Assembly: GCA_002339265.1 (NCBI GenBank)
Contig: DDKG01000032.1
Location: 1 to 13,686 of the forward strand
Source: Massilia sp. UBA2604
GTDB lineage: Bacteria > Pseudomonadota > Gammaproteobacteria > Burkholderiales > Burkholderiaceae_D
Reading direction: 5' to 3'
Length of the DNA: 13,686 nucleotides
How positions within the stretch are numbered: position 1 is the first letter of the stretch; each line of letters begins with the position of its first letter. Below the pieces are notes generated by a model. The model had not been told where the DNA came from and searched no databases. It worked only from the letters and a program-made list of their open reading frames with translations. Of the stretch, positions 1-8,240 are shown piece after piece. The translations under genes and the position numbers were made by a program.

Positions 1-1127
1 GCCAGGATATTGGTCTGGAACGAGATGCCGTCGATGACGCCGATGATCTCGACGATCTTGCGCGAGCTGGCCTGGATCGATTCCATCGTCGTCACCGCCT
101 GCTGCACCGCCTGGCCGCCGCGCGTGGCCAGTTGCGCCGCTTCGGCCGCCAGCTCCGAGGCCTGGCGCGCATTGCTGGCATTGTCCTTGACCGCCGTGGT
201 CAGGGTCTCCATGGTGCTGGCGGTCTGCTCGAGCGAGCCGGCCTGCATCTCGGTGCGGGTCGAGAGATCCAGGTTGCCGCTGGCGATTTCCTGCGACGCC
301 GTGTCGATCGAGCGCACCGCGTTCATCACGCTGTGCAGGGCGGCGTTCAGGCGCGCGATGGTGTGGTCCAGGGCGCGCGCGGTGTCGTCGATCTCATCGC
401 GGCCTTTCGCCTGCAGGGGCGGGGCGTCGAGCCGGCCCTCGGCCAGTTCGCCGACCGTGTGCGCGATCGAATTGATCCCGGCCAGCATCGAGCGCCGCAC
501 CAGCATCGTCACCGCCAGCGACAGGCCGATCGACAGCAGCACCAGGCCGGCCATGCTCCAGCCCAGGCTGCGGAATTCCGCCTTGGCGGCGGCGTGGGCG
601 TCCTCGCTCATCTTTTTCTCGAGCTGGGCCAGGCGGGTCAGTTCGGCGTCGAAGGCGACGAACTGCTGTTCGGCCTTCTGCATCGAGTTGGTGGCGATCG
701 ACTGGTCGACCGATGCCATCTCGATGGTCTCGCCGACCGCCTTGCGGTAGCGCGCCAGCGCCGCCTGCGAAGCCTCGATCGGCGCGCGCTCGTCCGCTTC
801 GGCGTCCTGCGCGAACTTGCCCAGCTGGTCGCCGATGGCGGCGTGCCTGCGCCCGATGTCGGCCGTGAGGGCGGCCAGCCGGTTCTGGGCGAAGCTGCCG
901 TTGACCCAGGCCAGCAATTGATAGGCGTTGGCATGCGCGAAGCGCGCCTCGCCGGCGACGTCGGCCACCGCCTGCAGGCGCGCGGCGCGCACCTGCACCA
1001 TGTGCTCGAGCGAGGCGTTCTGGCGCACCATGCCGTAGTAGGCGGCCGCCGAGAGCATGGTCAGCAGGACGAGCACGAGTCCCGGGGCCAGCAGCAGTTT
1101 CTGGCCGATCCGCAGTTTGTTCAGCAT
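1..1127 (-). CDS. methyl-accepting chemotaxis protein, 3' part outside window
   Basis: Membrane chemoreceptor that senses a ligand and controls the CheA kinase through CheW. The visible 375 residues read in order: TM1 (about 8-30), an all-helical periplasmic region typical of a four-helix-bundle sensor (about 35-185), TM2 (about 188-210), a HAMP linker (about 211-265), then the methylation/signalling helix with SSRTEMQAGSLEQTASTME (about 289-307). The window edge falls inside the hairpin tip, at ISFQTNIL, which in intact receptors continues LNAAVEAARAGE, so the gene is cut by the window and not truncated in the genome as far as can be seen. The start is ATG at 1127-1125, with CGGAG (complement of 1135-1139) seven bases upstream. 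Ligand unknown. It lies 130 bases downstream of a secreted Cache protein on the same strand. Confidence 0.95.
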   Translation of the reverse strand, partial: MLNKLRIGQKLLLAPGLVLVLLTMLSAAAYYGMVRQNASLEHMVQVRAARLQAVADVAGEARFAHANAYQLLAWVNGSFAQNRLAALTADIGRRHAAIGDQLGKFAQDAEADERAPIEASQAALARYRKAVGETIEMASVDQSIATNSMQKAEQQFVAFDAELTRLAQLEKKMSEDAHAAAKAEFRSLGWSMAGLVLLSIGLSLAVTMLVRRSMLAGINSIAHTVGELAEGRLDAPPLQAKGRDEIDDTARALDHTIARLNAALHSVMNAVRSIDTASQEIASGNLDLSTRTEMQAGSLEQTASTMETLTTAVKDNASNARQASELAAEAAQLATRGGQAVQQAVTTMESIQASSRKIVEIIGVIDGISFQTNIL

Positions 1128-1183
1128 GGAGACACTCCGTGGGAAGTGGCCATCGCTGGCTTCACGTTACCGCCAGAACAGCC

Positions 1184-1242
1184 GTCGTACCCGCGCAGGC
1201 CTCGGCGGCCCCGCGGATACCCAAGTTTGCCAGCGCCGAGGC
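1184..1242. repeat. degenerate REP-like palindrome
   Basis: The bases 1184-1200 match 15 of 17 bases of the REP-like arm at 8241-8257, and 1213-1230 match 15 of 18 bases of 8256-8273 (shared ACCCAAG and TTGC). The two halves, which overlap at 8256-8257, are here separated by the 12 bases 1201-1212. The stretch also contains a perfect 9-bp inverted repeat, GCCTCGGCG at 1199-1207 with CGCCGAGGC at 1234-1242. Sited just past the stop of the Cache gene, it could end that transcript, but there is no T-run. Confidence 0.5.
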
Positions 1243-1257
1243 AGCGCCAGCCTGCAG

Positions 1258-1713
1258 TCATTTCTTGTAGATCCCGGCTTCCAGCACCACGTCGTCGACC
1301 AGCAGGATGTACGTCGTCTTCGGCTCGATCTTGCCGGTGGTCGGATTCTTGTACTGGTAATCGACCCAGCCCTTGCCCTTGGCGGCGGCCAGCTCGATGA
1401 TCTCGCGCCGGTATTTCTTGCCGTTCGCATCCGGCACGTCGGTCAGGTCCTTGCCGACGATCGACGGGTTGTACGGGTGGGCCAGCACGATGCCGGTCTT
1501 GACGTCGCGCAAGTCGACATACAGCGAGCCCTGGACGAAGCTCGGATCCTTGGCGTTGATGAGCTTCATCATTTCGGCCTTGCCCTTGGCCTTGATCACG
1601 GCGGCGCCGCGTTCGGCCATCGCGATGGCGTCCTTTTCGCTCGGTTCGTTGGCCTGGGCGGCGCTTGCGGCCAGGCCCAGGCACAGGGCGGCGGCGGTGA
1701 ATAGCAGTTTCAT
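1258..1713 (-). CDS. secreted single Cache-domain protein
   Basis: A 151-residue protein with a clear signal peptide (residues 1-21, ending SAAQA) and one domain resembling the single Cache fold used by bacteria to bind small extracellular ligands. The stretch around residues 60-125 (FVQGSLYVDLRDVKTG, then LAHPYNP, then a GKDL and GKKYRREI run, then GWVDY and a Lys/Thr-rich strand) is characteristic of Cache domains from chemoreceptors and kinases. There is no transmembrane helix after the signal peptide and no output domain, so it should be free in the periplasm. The start is ATG at 1713-1711 with AAAGGA (complement of 1719-1724) five bases upstream. The neighbouring chemoreceptor on the same strand makes a role as a soluble binding partner conceivable, but that is inference. 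The exact ligand is unknown. Confidence 0.85.
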   Translation of the reverse strand: MKLLFTAAALCLGLAASAAQANEPSEKDAIAMAERGAAVIKAKGKAEMMKLINAKDPSFVQGSLYVDLRDVKTGIVLAHPYNPSIVGKDLTDVPDANGKKYRREIIELAAAKGKGWVDYQYKNPTTGKIEPKTTYILLVDDVVLEAGIYKK

Positions 1714-1965
1714 GGCGTTCCTTTCGAGTGTTTTCTTGGGCTAATATTGCTTAAGTGCATAGGCAAATGTACCGGGCCGCAGAGCGAAGGGATTGCGACT
1801 GCGCAATGACAGGGCAGGGCGGGGCGGGAACGTTGCGTGCCGGTCTCAGCCAATGAAAGCGGGTTTGCGTGCCTTCACCGTCGACCCACGGCGAATAATC
1901 CCGTGCCTGCGGTATCCCGCTGAGCCCGGCTGAGCTAAAATCCCGATTTTGCCGAACTTGAAGTA

Positions 1966-3954
1966 ATGAAACTTGCACAACTGAGTGTCGTCGCCGAAGA
2001 GACGCCACAGCCCGCTCCGGCTCCCGCCCATCTTCCCTATCGGCCCGACATCGACGGCCTGCGCGCGGTCGCCGTGCTGGCGGTGGTGCTGTTCCACGCC
2101 TTTCCGGGCTGGCTGCACGGCGGCTTCATCGGGGTCGACGTCTTCTTCGTCATTTCCGGCTTCCTGATCACCAGCATCCTGGTGCGCGAGCTGAGCCAGG
2201 AGAAGTTCAGCTTTGCCGGCTTCTACGCGCGCCGCGTGCGCCGCATCTTCCCAGCCCTGGTGCTGGTGCTGGCGGCCTGCCTGGCCTTCGGCTGGCTGGC
2301 GCTGTTCCCGGACGAATATGGGCAGTTGGGCAAGCACGTGGTCGGCGGCGCCGGTTTCGCCGCCAACTTCTTCTATTGGGCCCAGGTCGGCTACTTCGAT
2401 ACCGCGGCCGAGACCAAGCCGCTGCTGCACCTGTGGTCGCTCGGGATCGAAGAGCAGTTCTATATGCTGTGGCCGGTCGTGCTGCTGCTGGCGTGGAAGC
2501 GGCGCATGAACCTGCTGCTGGTCGCCGCGGCGCTGGGCGTGGTGTCCTTCCTGATCAACGTCGTCGGCATCATTCATCATCCCACCGCCACCTTCTATTC
2601 GCCGGCCAGCCGCGCCTGGGAATTGCTGCTGGGGGCAGGCCTGGCCTGCCTGCACGCGCGCAGATCGGCCGGGCTGCCGTCGCTCCCCGCGCGCCTGGCG
2701 TCATTGCGCCTGCCATCCCCCAACCAGCTGGCCTGGTCCGGCGTGTTCCTGCTGGGCGTCGGCCTGGCCACGATCACGCGCGAGGACCGCTTCCCGGGCT
2801 GGCCGGCGCTGCTGCCCTCCGTCGGCGCCATGCTCGTCATCGCCGCCGGCCCCACTGCGTGGTTCAATCGCACGGTGCTGTCGAGCCGACCGGCGGTGTG
2901 GGTCGGGCTGATCAGCTATCCGCTCTACCTGTGGCATTGGCCGCTGCTGTCCTTCGCCCAGATCGTCGAGACGGGCGAGCCGTCGCCGGCGATCCGGACC
3001 GGAGCGGTGCTGGTGGCGTTCCTGCTGGCCTGGCTGACCTGGCGCGTCGTCGAGCGCCCGCTGCGCGCAGCCAGGGAAAAGACCGTAATCGCCACCCTGG
3101 GCGCGCTGATGCTCTCCTGCGCGGCCATTGGCGGCTATCTCTGGTTCAAGCAAGGCCTGCCCGAACGCCAGGTCGTCCAGGAGAACCTGGCCAATAACCA
3201 GGCCCTGGTGGTGTACGAAGACAAGGCCAAGGCGGCGGCATGCAAGGCGCGCTACGGTTTCGAATCGATGTATGACTATTGCATCATGTCCGACCCCGCC
3301 AAGGATCCGACCGTGGCGCTGATCGGCGACAGCCATGCCTATCACCTGGTGTACGGCCTGATGAAGTACTACGATGGCCTCGGCGAGAATCTCGTGAAGT
3401 TCGGCACCCGCTATCCCTACTGGGGCATCGAGCCGCGCGACGACCCGTACCAGCAGGCGACCCAGCCGATGCTCGAGAAAGCGCTGGCCATGGACTCGGT
3501 GAAGACCGTGCTGTTCTCGACCTTCGCGCGCTTCTCGACCGAACCTGACGGACAGGTCGTCATCGACGCCGCACGCGAAACCTTCCGCCGCTTCATCGGC
3601 GCCGGCAAGCACGTCATCTTCATGAGCGACGTCCCCTTCCTCGACTTCAATCCGCGCGCGTGCATCAAGCGCGCCGGGGTGGCATCGTCGGCCACGCGCG
3701 TGCCGTGCGCCATCACGCGCGAGCAGTGGGACACGCAGATCGCGCAGCACAAGCAAGTGCTGGCCATGCTGGCGAAGGAGTTCCCGCAGATCGAATGGTT
3801 CGACGCGGCCGAAGCCCTGTGCGACGAGCGCCAGTGCCATGTGATGATCGACGGCCACCTGATGTACCGCGACGAACACCACCTGACCCTCGACGGCGAC
3901 CATCACGTCGCCAGGCACTTCGCCAAGCGCCCGCCGTTCCGGCCGGCGCCATAG
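1966..3954 (+). CDS. OafA/YrhL-type membrane O-acyltransferase with C-terminal SGNH domain
   Basis: A 662-residue integral membrane enzyme predicted to transfer acyl (usually acetyl) groups to a surface polysaccharide or other cell-envelope glycan. The acyltransferase-3 domain fills residues about 25-390: the opening YRPDIDGLRAVAV, the conserved histidine H44 in VLFHA, the GVDVFFVISGFLIT segment, FYARRVRRIFP (86-96) and HLWSLGIEEQFYMLWP (155-170), with about ten to eleven membrane helices. The SGNH domain (about 430-650) has the nucleophile in GDSH (S456) and the Asp/His pair D636 and H639 in YRDEHHLT, so both domains look catalytically intact. The start at 1966 has a poor ribosome-binding site but leaves the usual short cytoplasmic tail; a TAAAAT at 1936-1941 may be a -10 element. 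No glycan biosynthesis genes are nearby, so the substrate cannot be inferred. Confidence 0.93.
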   Translation: MKLAQLSVVAEETPQPAPAPAHLPYRPDIDGLRAVAVLAVVLFHAFPGWLHGGFIGVDVFFVISGFLITSILVRELSQEKFSFAGFYARRVRRIFPALVLVLAACLAFGWLALFPDEYGQLGKHVVGGAGFAANFFYWAQVGYFDTAAETKPLLHLWSLGIEEQFYMLWPVVLLLAWKRRMNLLLVAAALGVVSFLINVVGIIHHPTATFYSPASRAWELLLGAGLACLHARRSAGLPSLPARLASLRLPSPNQLAWSGVFLLGVGLATITREDRFPGWPALLPSVGAMLVIAAGPTAWFNRTVLSSRPAVWVGLISYPLYLWHWPLLSFAQIVETGEPSPAIRTGAVLVAFLLAWLTWRVVERPLRAAREKTVIATLGALMLSCAAIGGYLWFKQGLPERQVVQENLANNQALVVYEDKAKAAACKARYGFESMYDYCIMSDPAKDPTVALIGDSHAYHLVYGLMKYYDGLGENLVKFGTRYPYWGIEPRDDPYQQATQPMLEKALAMDSVKTVLFSTFARFSTEPDGQVVIDAARETFRRFIGAGKHVIFMSDVPFLDFNPRACIKRAGVASSATRVPCAITREQWDTQIAQHKQVLAMLAKEFPQIEWFDAAEALCDERQCHVMIDGHLMYRDEHHLTLDGDHHVARHFAKRPPFRPAP

Positions 3955-3964
3955 CGCTCCCTCC

Positions 3965-3998
3965 TTTCGCCTCCGGCAGCGGCATGCCGGAGGCGAAA
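3965..3998. terminator. perfect 14-bp stem-loop after the acyltransferase
   Basis: TTTCGCCTCCGGCA (3965-3978) and TGCCGGAGGCGAAA (3985-3998) are exact reverse complements around a six-base loop. It starts 10 bases after the acyltransferase stop. Only a weak pyrimidine stretch follows (CCTTCC), so it is terminator-like, not a textbook intrinsic terminator. The rest of the gap to 4165 holds no gene I can support. Confidence 0.6.
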
Positions 3999-4165
3999 CC
4001 TTCCAGCTTTCACCGCGACTTGCGCCTTCCTTGTGATAACTCGGGCGGCGGGGTGCGTCAAGTTGATTGGCGGCAATTGATCAGTAACTCAGGACACTAA
4101 GATGGGTGCTCCCCGGCAATGCTTCTTTCCCAGCCGGATCCATCCTTCGTTTCCGGAGAATCGAC

Positions 4166-5560
4166 GTGATCACGACTGCCTCGACGCCCTCGAAGTTCAA
4201 GCCCTATACCCGCCAATCGATCGTCACCGCGCGCCAGTGGGAATGGCTCACGCCCGAGCTGCAGGAAGCCGTGCAGGTAGTGTCCCACGTGCTGCCGTTT
4301 CGCACCAACGCCTATGTGATGGATGAGCTGATCGACTGGAAGCGGGTGCCCGACGATCCGATCTACCGCCTGACCTTCCCGCACCGCGACATGTTGCCGG
4401 CCGACGAATACGCGCAGTTGCGCGAGCTGGTGCTGTACAAGAAGGACGACGCCGCCATCGCGCGCCTGGTGCACGGCATCCGCATGCGCATGAATCCGCA
4501 CCCGGCCGGCCAGATGACGCACAACGTGCCGCGCGTGAACGACGCGCCGCTCAAGGGCCTGCAGCACAAGTACAAGGAAACCGTGCTGTTCTTCCCCAGC
4601 GCCGGCCAGACCTGCCATGCCTACTGCACCTTCTGCTTCCGCTGGCCGCAGTTCGTCGGCATGGAAGAGATGAAGTTCGACGCCCGCGAGTGCGGCGAGC
4701 TGGTGGCCTACCTCAAGATGCATCCGGACGTGACCGACGTCCTGATCACCGGCGGCGACCCGATGATCATGAATACGCGCTCGCTCGGCGAATTCCTCGA
4801 ACCCCTGCTGGCGCCCGAGCTGGCCCATATCCAGAACATCCGCATCGGCACCAAGTCGGTCGCCTATTGGCCGCAGCGCTTCGTGTCGGACAAGGACAGC
4901 GACGACCTGATGCGGCTGTTCGAGAAGGTGGTGGCGAGCGGGAAGAACCTGGCCATCATGGGCCACTACAACCACGCCGTCGAGCTGCGCGCGGCCGTAG
5001 CCCAGCAGGCGGTCAAGCGCATCGTCGGCACCGGCGCCACCTTGCGCATGCAGGGCCCGCTGATCCGCCACATCAACGAAGACCCGAAAAGCTGGGCCGA
5101 GCTGTGGACCACCGGCGTGCGCCTGGGCGCCATTCCCTATTACATGTTCGTCGAGCGCGACACCGGCCCGCGCGACTACTTCGCGCTGCCGCTGGCGCGC
5201 GCCCACGAGATCTTCCAGGAGGCGTATTCGATGGTCTCGGGCCTGTCGCGCACCGTGCGCGGGCCGTCGATGAGCGCCTTCCCGGGCAAGGTCGTCATCG
5301 ACGGCGTGGTGACCATCAACGGCGAAAAGCTGTTCGCGCTGCAGTTCCTGCAGGCGCGCAACCCGGAGTGGGTGCGCCGTCCGTTCTTCGCCAAGTACGA
5401 CCCGAATGCGACCTGGCTCGATCACTTGACCCCCGCGTTCGGGCGCGACCGCTTCTTCTTCGAGCTGGAAAGCGGCGGTCCGCTGCGCGGCCCCGGCGGA
5501 AGGGTGATCCCGCTGGTGCCGCTAGGGCAGCGCGGCGAAGCCCAGCCCGACGCGGCCTGA
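4166..5560 (+). CDS. KamA-superfamily radical SAM protein (lysine 2,3-aminomutase-like, substrate unknown)
   Basis: A 464-residue protein related to PLP-dependent radical-SAM amino acid 2,3-aminomutases. The iron-sulfur motif CX3CX2C is C150, C154, C157 (CHAYCTFC), followed by R159, which aligns with Arg134 of clostridial lysine 2,3-aminomutase (carboxylate contact). A GGD motif lies at 196-198. K375, in FPGK, aligns without gaps with the PLP lysine Lys337. The two aspartates that bind the lysine side chain in the clostridial enzyme, Asp293 and Asp330, align with R331 and S368, so lysine is an unlikely substrate. These alignments are from memory. The start is GTG at 4166, chosen because CGGAG lies at 4154-4158 with seven bases to the start; upstream in-frame starts lack such a site. 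Its stop TGA shares a base with the next gene's ATG, so the MFS transporter is probably co-translated. Confidence 0.88.
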   Translation: MITTASTPSKFKPYTRQSIVTARQWEWLTPELQEAVQVVSHVLPFRTNAYVMDELIDWKRVPDDPIYRLTFPHRDMLPADEYAQLRELVLYKKDDAAIARLVHGIRMRMNPHPAGQMTHNVPRVNDAPLKGLQHKYKETVLFFPSAGQTCHAYCTFCFRWPQFVGMEEMKFDARECGELVAYLKMHPDVTDVLITGGDPMIMNTRSLGEFLEPLLAPELAHIQNIRIGTKSVAYWPQRFVSDKDSDDLMRLFEKVVASGKNLAIMGHYNHAVELRAAVAQQAVKRIVGTGATLRMQGPLIRHINEDPKSWAELWTTGVRLGAIPYYMFVERDTGPRDYFALPLARAHEIFQEAYSMVSGLSRTVRGPSMSAFPGKVVIDGVVTINGEKLFALQFLQARNPEWVRRPFFAKYDPNATWLDHLTPAFGRDRFFFELESGGPLRGPGGRVIPLVPLGQRGEAQPDAA

Positions 5561-6840
5561 TGCCGGGCGCGGGTCCGGCGATGCAGCCAGCCTCCGTGGC
5601 TTGTCCTGCGCCCCTGCGCCTGTCCGGCGTGGGGGTGTTCTTCTACGTGTTCCTGCCGTTCGCGCTCGGGCACTTCCTGTCTTCGCTGCTGCGCAACGTG
5701 AATGCGGTGCTGGCCTCGCACCTGGTGGGCGCGCTGGCGCTCACCCCTGGCCAGCTCGGGCTGCTCACCAGCGCCTTCTTCTTCGCCTTCGCCCTGGTCC
5801 AGCTGCCGGTCGGGATGGCGCTGGACCGCTACGGCCCGCGCCGGGTGCAGGTGGCGATGCTGCTGGTGGCCTCCTGCGGCGCGCTGCTGTTCGCGAGCTG
5901 CAGCGGTTTCTATGGCCTGCTGGCGGCGCGCGCCATCATGGGCTGCGGCCTCGGTGGCTGCTTCATGGCGGCAGTCAAGGCGATCTCCACCTGGATCGCG
6001 CCGAACCGGCTGCCGTCGGTGCACGGCTACCTGATCGCCGTGGGCGGCATGGGCGCGGCCAGCGCCACCACGCCGGTGCGCGCCGCGCTCGAATACACCG
6101 ACTGGCGCGGCCTGTTCTGCGTGCTGGCGGCGCTGGTGGCGTGCACCGGTTTGCTGATCGCACTGCTGTACCCGAAGGACGATGGCCCCGCCGCGCAGCG
6201 CGGTCCGCTGTTGCCGGCCCTGCGCGAAGTCTGGCGCGCACCGAGTTTTCGCGCAGTCGCCTCGCTGGTCTTGACCCCGCATGCGGTGTTCTTCGGCGTG
6301 CAGGGCTTGTGGATCGGACGCTGGCTGCTAGATGTCGGCCGCTATCCCGAGCCGGAGGTCGCCTTTCTGCTCTACCTGGGCATGGCGGCGGTGGTGTTCG
6401 GCGCGATCGCGGTGGGCATGGTCACCGAATGGGCCGGGCGCCGTGGCATGCCGCCGCTCGACGTGGCGGTGGCCGGCATTACCTTCTTCGTGCTGGTGCA
6501 GGCGGCCATGGTCATCGGCTACCGGCCCAGTCTCGCGATGCTGTCGGTGATGTTCACGCTGGTGGGCACGATCACCGGCATCGAGTACGCCATCGTCGCG
6601 CAATCGATGCCGCGCGAACTGACGGGACGCGCCGCGACTTTCCTGAACCTGTTGATCTTCATCGGCGCCTTCCTGGTGCAGGCCGGCTTCGGGCTGGTGA
6701 TCGGACTGTGGGAGCCGGACGCGATAGGCCGCGCGCCGCCGGAAGCCTACCGCGCCGCCTTCGCCCTGCTGGTGGCGATCCAGATGCCCGGCCTGTGGCG
6801 GTTCGCGCGCCGGCGTACGGCCGAGCTTTCTCAGCCGTAA
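5560..6840 (+). CDS. MFS transporter
   Basis: A 426-residue major facilitator with about twelve membrane helices. The loop between helices 2 and 3 carries the family signature as GMALDRYGPRR (residues 85-95), and the N-terminal part (RNVNAVLASHL, then LTPGQLGLLTSAFF) resembles a subfamily of Burkholderiales carriers annotated only as MFS transporters. The ATG at 5560 overlaps the stop of the KamA-like gene by one base (TGATG), which indicates translational coupling; an alternative start is ATG 5581, seven residues in. The coupling suggests import of the substrate or export of the product of the radical-SAM enzyme, but the direction and the compound cannot be read from the sequence. The distance to the next plus-strand gene is 57 bases. 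Confidence 0.9.
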   Translation: MPGAGPAMQPASVACPAPLRLSGVGVFFYVFLPFALGHFLSSLLRNVNAVLASHLVGALALTPGQLGLLTSAFFFAFALVQLPVGMALDRYGPRRVQVAMLLVASCGALLFASCSGFYGLLAARAIMGCGLGGCFMAAVKAISTWIAPNRLPSVHGYLIAVGGMGAASATTPVRAALEYTDWRGLFCVLAALVACTGLLIALLYPKDDGPAAQRGPLLPALREVWRAPSFRAVASLVLTPHAVFFGVQGLWIGRWLLDVGRYPEPEVAFLLYLGMAAVVFGAIAVGMVTEWAGRRGMPPLDVAVAGITFFVLVQAAMVIGYRPSLAMLSVMFTLVGTITGIEYAIVAQSMPRELTGRAATFLNLLIFIGAFLVQAGFGLVIGLWEPDAIGRAPPEAYRAAFALLVAIQMPGLWRFARRRTAELSQP

Positions 6841-6865
6841 CGTGCACCGGCGACTTGTCATATAC

Positions 6866-6896
6866 ACTTTCCCCAATCAATATTCTTGGGGAAAGT
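6866..6896 (+). promoter_or_regulatory. perfect hairpin sequestering the PQQ dehydrogenase ribosome-binding site
   Basis: ACTTTCCCCAA (6866-6876) is the exact reverse complement of TTGGGGAAAGT (6886-6896), with a nine-base A/T-rich loop. The right arm holds the only candidate Shine-Dalgarno sequence (GGGGA, 6888-6892) and ends one base before the ATG at 6898, so in mRNA the ribosome site would be paired. In DNA it is equally a dyad suited to a dimeric regulator; TTGTCA at 6855-6860 resembles a -35 element, but no convincing -10 lies at normal spacing. Confidence 0.55.
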
Positions 6897-6897
6897 C

Positions 6898-8214
6898 ATG
6901 GGCAAACCTCTTCCGTTCCTGTGCGCCGGCGCCGCCATGCTGCTGCTGGCCGCTTGCGGCGATAAATCGACCTTGCCGGCCGGCGCCGACATGGGTTTGC
7001 AGCCGACCCTGAAGGAGCCGAACAAGACCCTGTTCCCGACCGTGCACATCGCGCCGGCCAAGGGGTGGCCGGCGAACGTGACGCCGGTGCCGGCGCCCGG
7101 CCTGGCGGTGAACGCCTTCGGCACCGCGCTCGATCATCCGCGCTGGGTGTATGTGCTGCCCAATGGCGACGTGCTGGTGGCCGAGACCAATGCGCCGCAG
7201 CGCCCCGCCAAGAGCGGCATTGGCGACTGGGTGACGAGCAAGGTCATGGCGCGCGCCGGCGCCGGCGTGCCGAGCGCGAACCGTATCAGCCTGCTGCGCG
7301 ACGCCGACGGCGACGGCGTGGCCGAGCTGAAAAGCGTGTTCCTGAAAGACCTGCATTCGCCGTTCGGCATGGCGCTGGTGGGCGACACGCTGTATGTGGC
7401 CAATACCGATGCGGTGGTGCGCTTCCCGTACAAGGAAGGGGCGACCGAGATCCTCGCCAAGCCGCAGCAGGTGGCGCCGCTGCCGGGCGGGCCGCTGAAC
7501 CACCACTGGACCAAGAACATCATCGCCAGCAAGGACGGCACGAAGCTGTACGCCACCACGGGCTCGAACAGCAACGTCGCCGAGAACGGCATGGAGCAGG
7601 AGAAGGACCGCGCCGCGATCCTGGAGATCGACATCGCCAGCGGCAAGACGCGCGTGTTCGCGTCGGGCCTGCGCAATCCGAACGGCATGGCATGGAATCC
7701 GGAGACCGGGGCCTTGTGGACCGTGGTGAACGAGCGCGACCTGATCGGCAGCGACCTGGTGCCCGACTACCTGACCTCGGTGAAGGACGGCGGCTTCTAT
7801 GGCTGGCCGTACAGCTACTTCGGCAAGAACGTCGACGAGCGGGTCGAGCCGCCGCGTCCCGACCTGGTGGAAAAGGCGATCGTGCCGGATTATGCGCTGG
7901 GCGCCCACGTGGCGGCGCTGGGCCTGGCCTTTTATGAAGGGTCGCTGCTGCCGGCGCAGTACCGCAACGGCGCCATCATCGGCAACCACGGCTCCTGGAA
8001 CCGCAAGCCGCGCTCGGGCTACAACGTGGTGTTCGTGCCGTTCAAGGACGGCCGGCCTAACGGGAAACCGGTGGACATGCTGACCGGCTTCGTCAACCAG
8101 GACGGCGAGGCCCACGGCCGGCCGGTCGGCGTCGCGGTCGACCGCACGGGCGCGGTGCTGGTGGCCGACGACGTCGGCAATGTGATCTGGCGCGTGACGC
8201 CGGATGCGGGCTGA
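6898..8214 (+). CDS. PQQ-dependent sugar dehydrogenase, sorbosone dehydrogenase family, lipoprotein
   Basis: A 438-residue exported beta-propeller enzyme expected to oxidise a sugar or related alcohol/aldehyde using pyrroloquinoline quinone, passing electrons to the respiratory chain. The N-terminus is a lipoprotein signal with lipobox LAAC (lipidated C20), so it is anchored to a membrane facing the periplasm. Family hallmarks are [12 protein letters not shown] (about 133-144), the run [15 protein letters not shown], then NERD, then [12 protein letters not shown], and GNHGSWNR near the C-terminal third. Length is normal for the family. The ATG at 6898 is preferred over the in-frame TTG at 6886 because the latter would lie inside the Shine-Dalgarno hairpin. 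No PQQ biosynthesis genes are in the window. The true substrate is unknown: family names such as L-sorbosone dehydrogenase are often over-specific. Confidence 0.9.
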   Translation: MGKPLPFLCAGAAMLLLAACGDKSTLPAGADMGLQPTLKEPNKTLFPTVHIAPAKGWPANVTPVPAPGLAVNAFGTALDHPRWVYVLPNGDVLVAETNAPQRPAKSGIGDWVTSKVMARAGAGVPSANRISLLRDADGDGVAELKSVFLKDLHSPFGMALVGDTLYVANTDAVVRFPYKEGATEILAKPQQVAPLPGGPLNHHWTKNIIASKDGTKLYATTGSNSNVAENGMEQEKDRAAILEIDIASGKTRVFASGLRNPNGMAWNPETGALWTVVNERDLIGSDLVPDYLTSVKDGGFYGWPYSYFGKNVDERVEPPRPDLVEKAIVPDYALGAHVAALGLAFYEGSLLPAQYRNGAIIGNHGSWNRKPRSGYNVVFVPFKDGRPNGKPVDMLTGFVNQDGEAHGRPVGVAVDRTGAVLVADDVGNVIWRVTPDAG

Positions 8215-8240
8215 ATCCCGTCACTGCGCACACCACCACC

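Noticed and set aside
2701..3918. Long minus-strand open frame opposite the acyltransferase
   Set aside because: No recognisable motif; the plus-strand gene is complete with both catalytic domains.
4106..4165. Twenty-residue N-terminal extension of the KamA-like protein from GTG 4106
   Set aside because: GTG 4166 has a well-placed CGGAG site, and the extension has no family-like sequence.
4097..5425. Long minus-strand open frame opposite the KamA-like gene
   Set aside because: Composition is that of an antisense shadow; the plus strand carries intact radical-SAM motifs and a good start signal.
6866..6896. Hairpin as an intrinsic terminator for the MFS gene
   Set aside because: No T-run follows, and the stem runs into the next gene's start codon, so a translational or operator role fits better.
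6877..8115. Minus-strand open frame opposite the PQQ dehydrogenase
   Set aside because: Shadow of a GC-rich gene; no ribosome site or domain.
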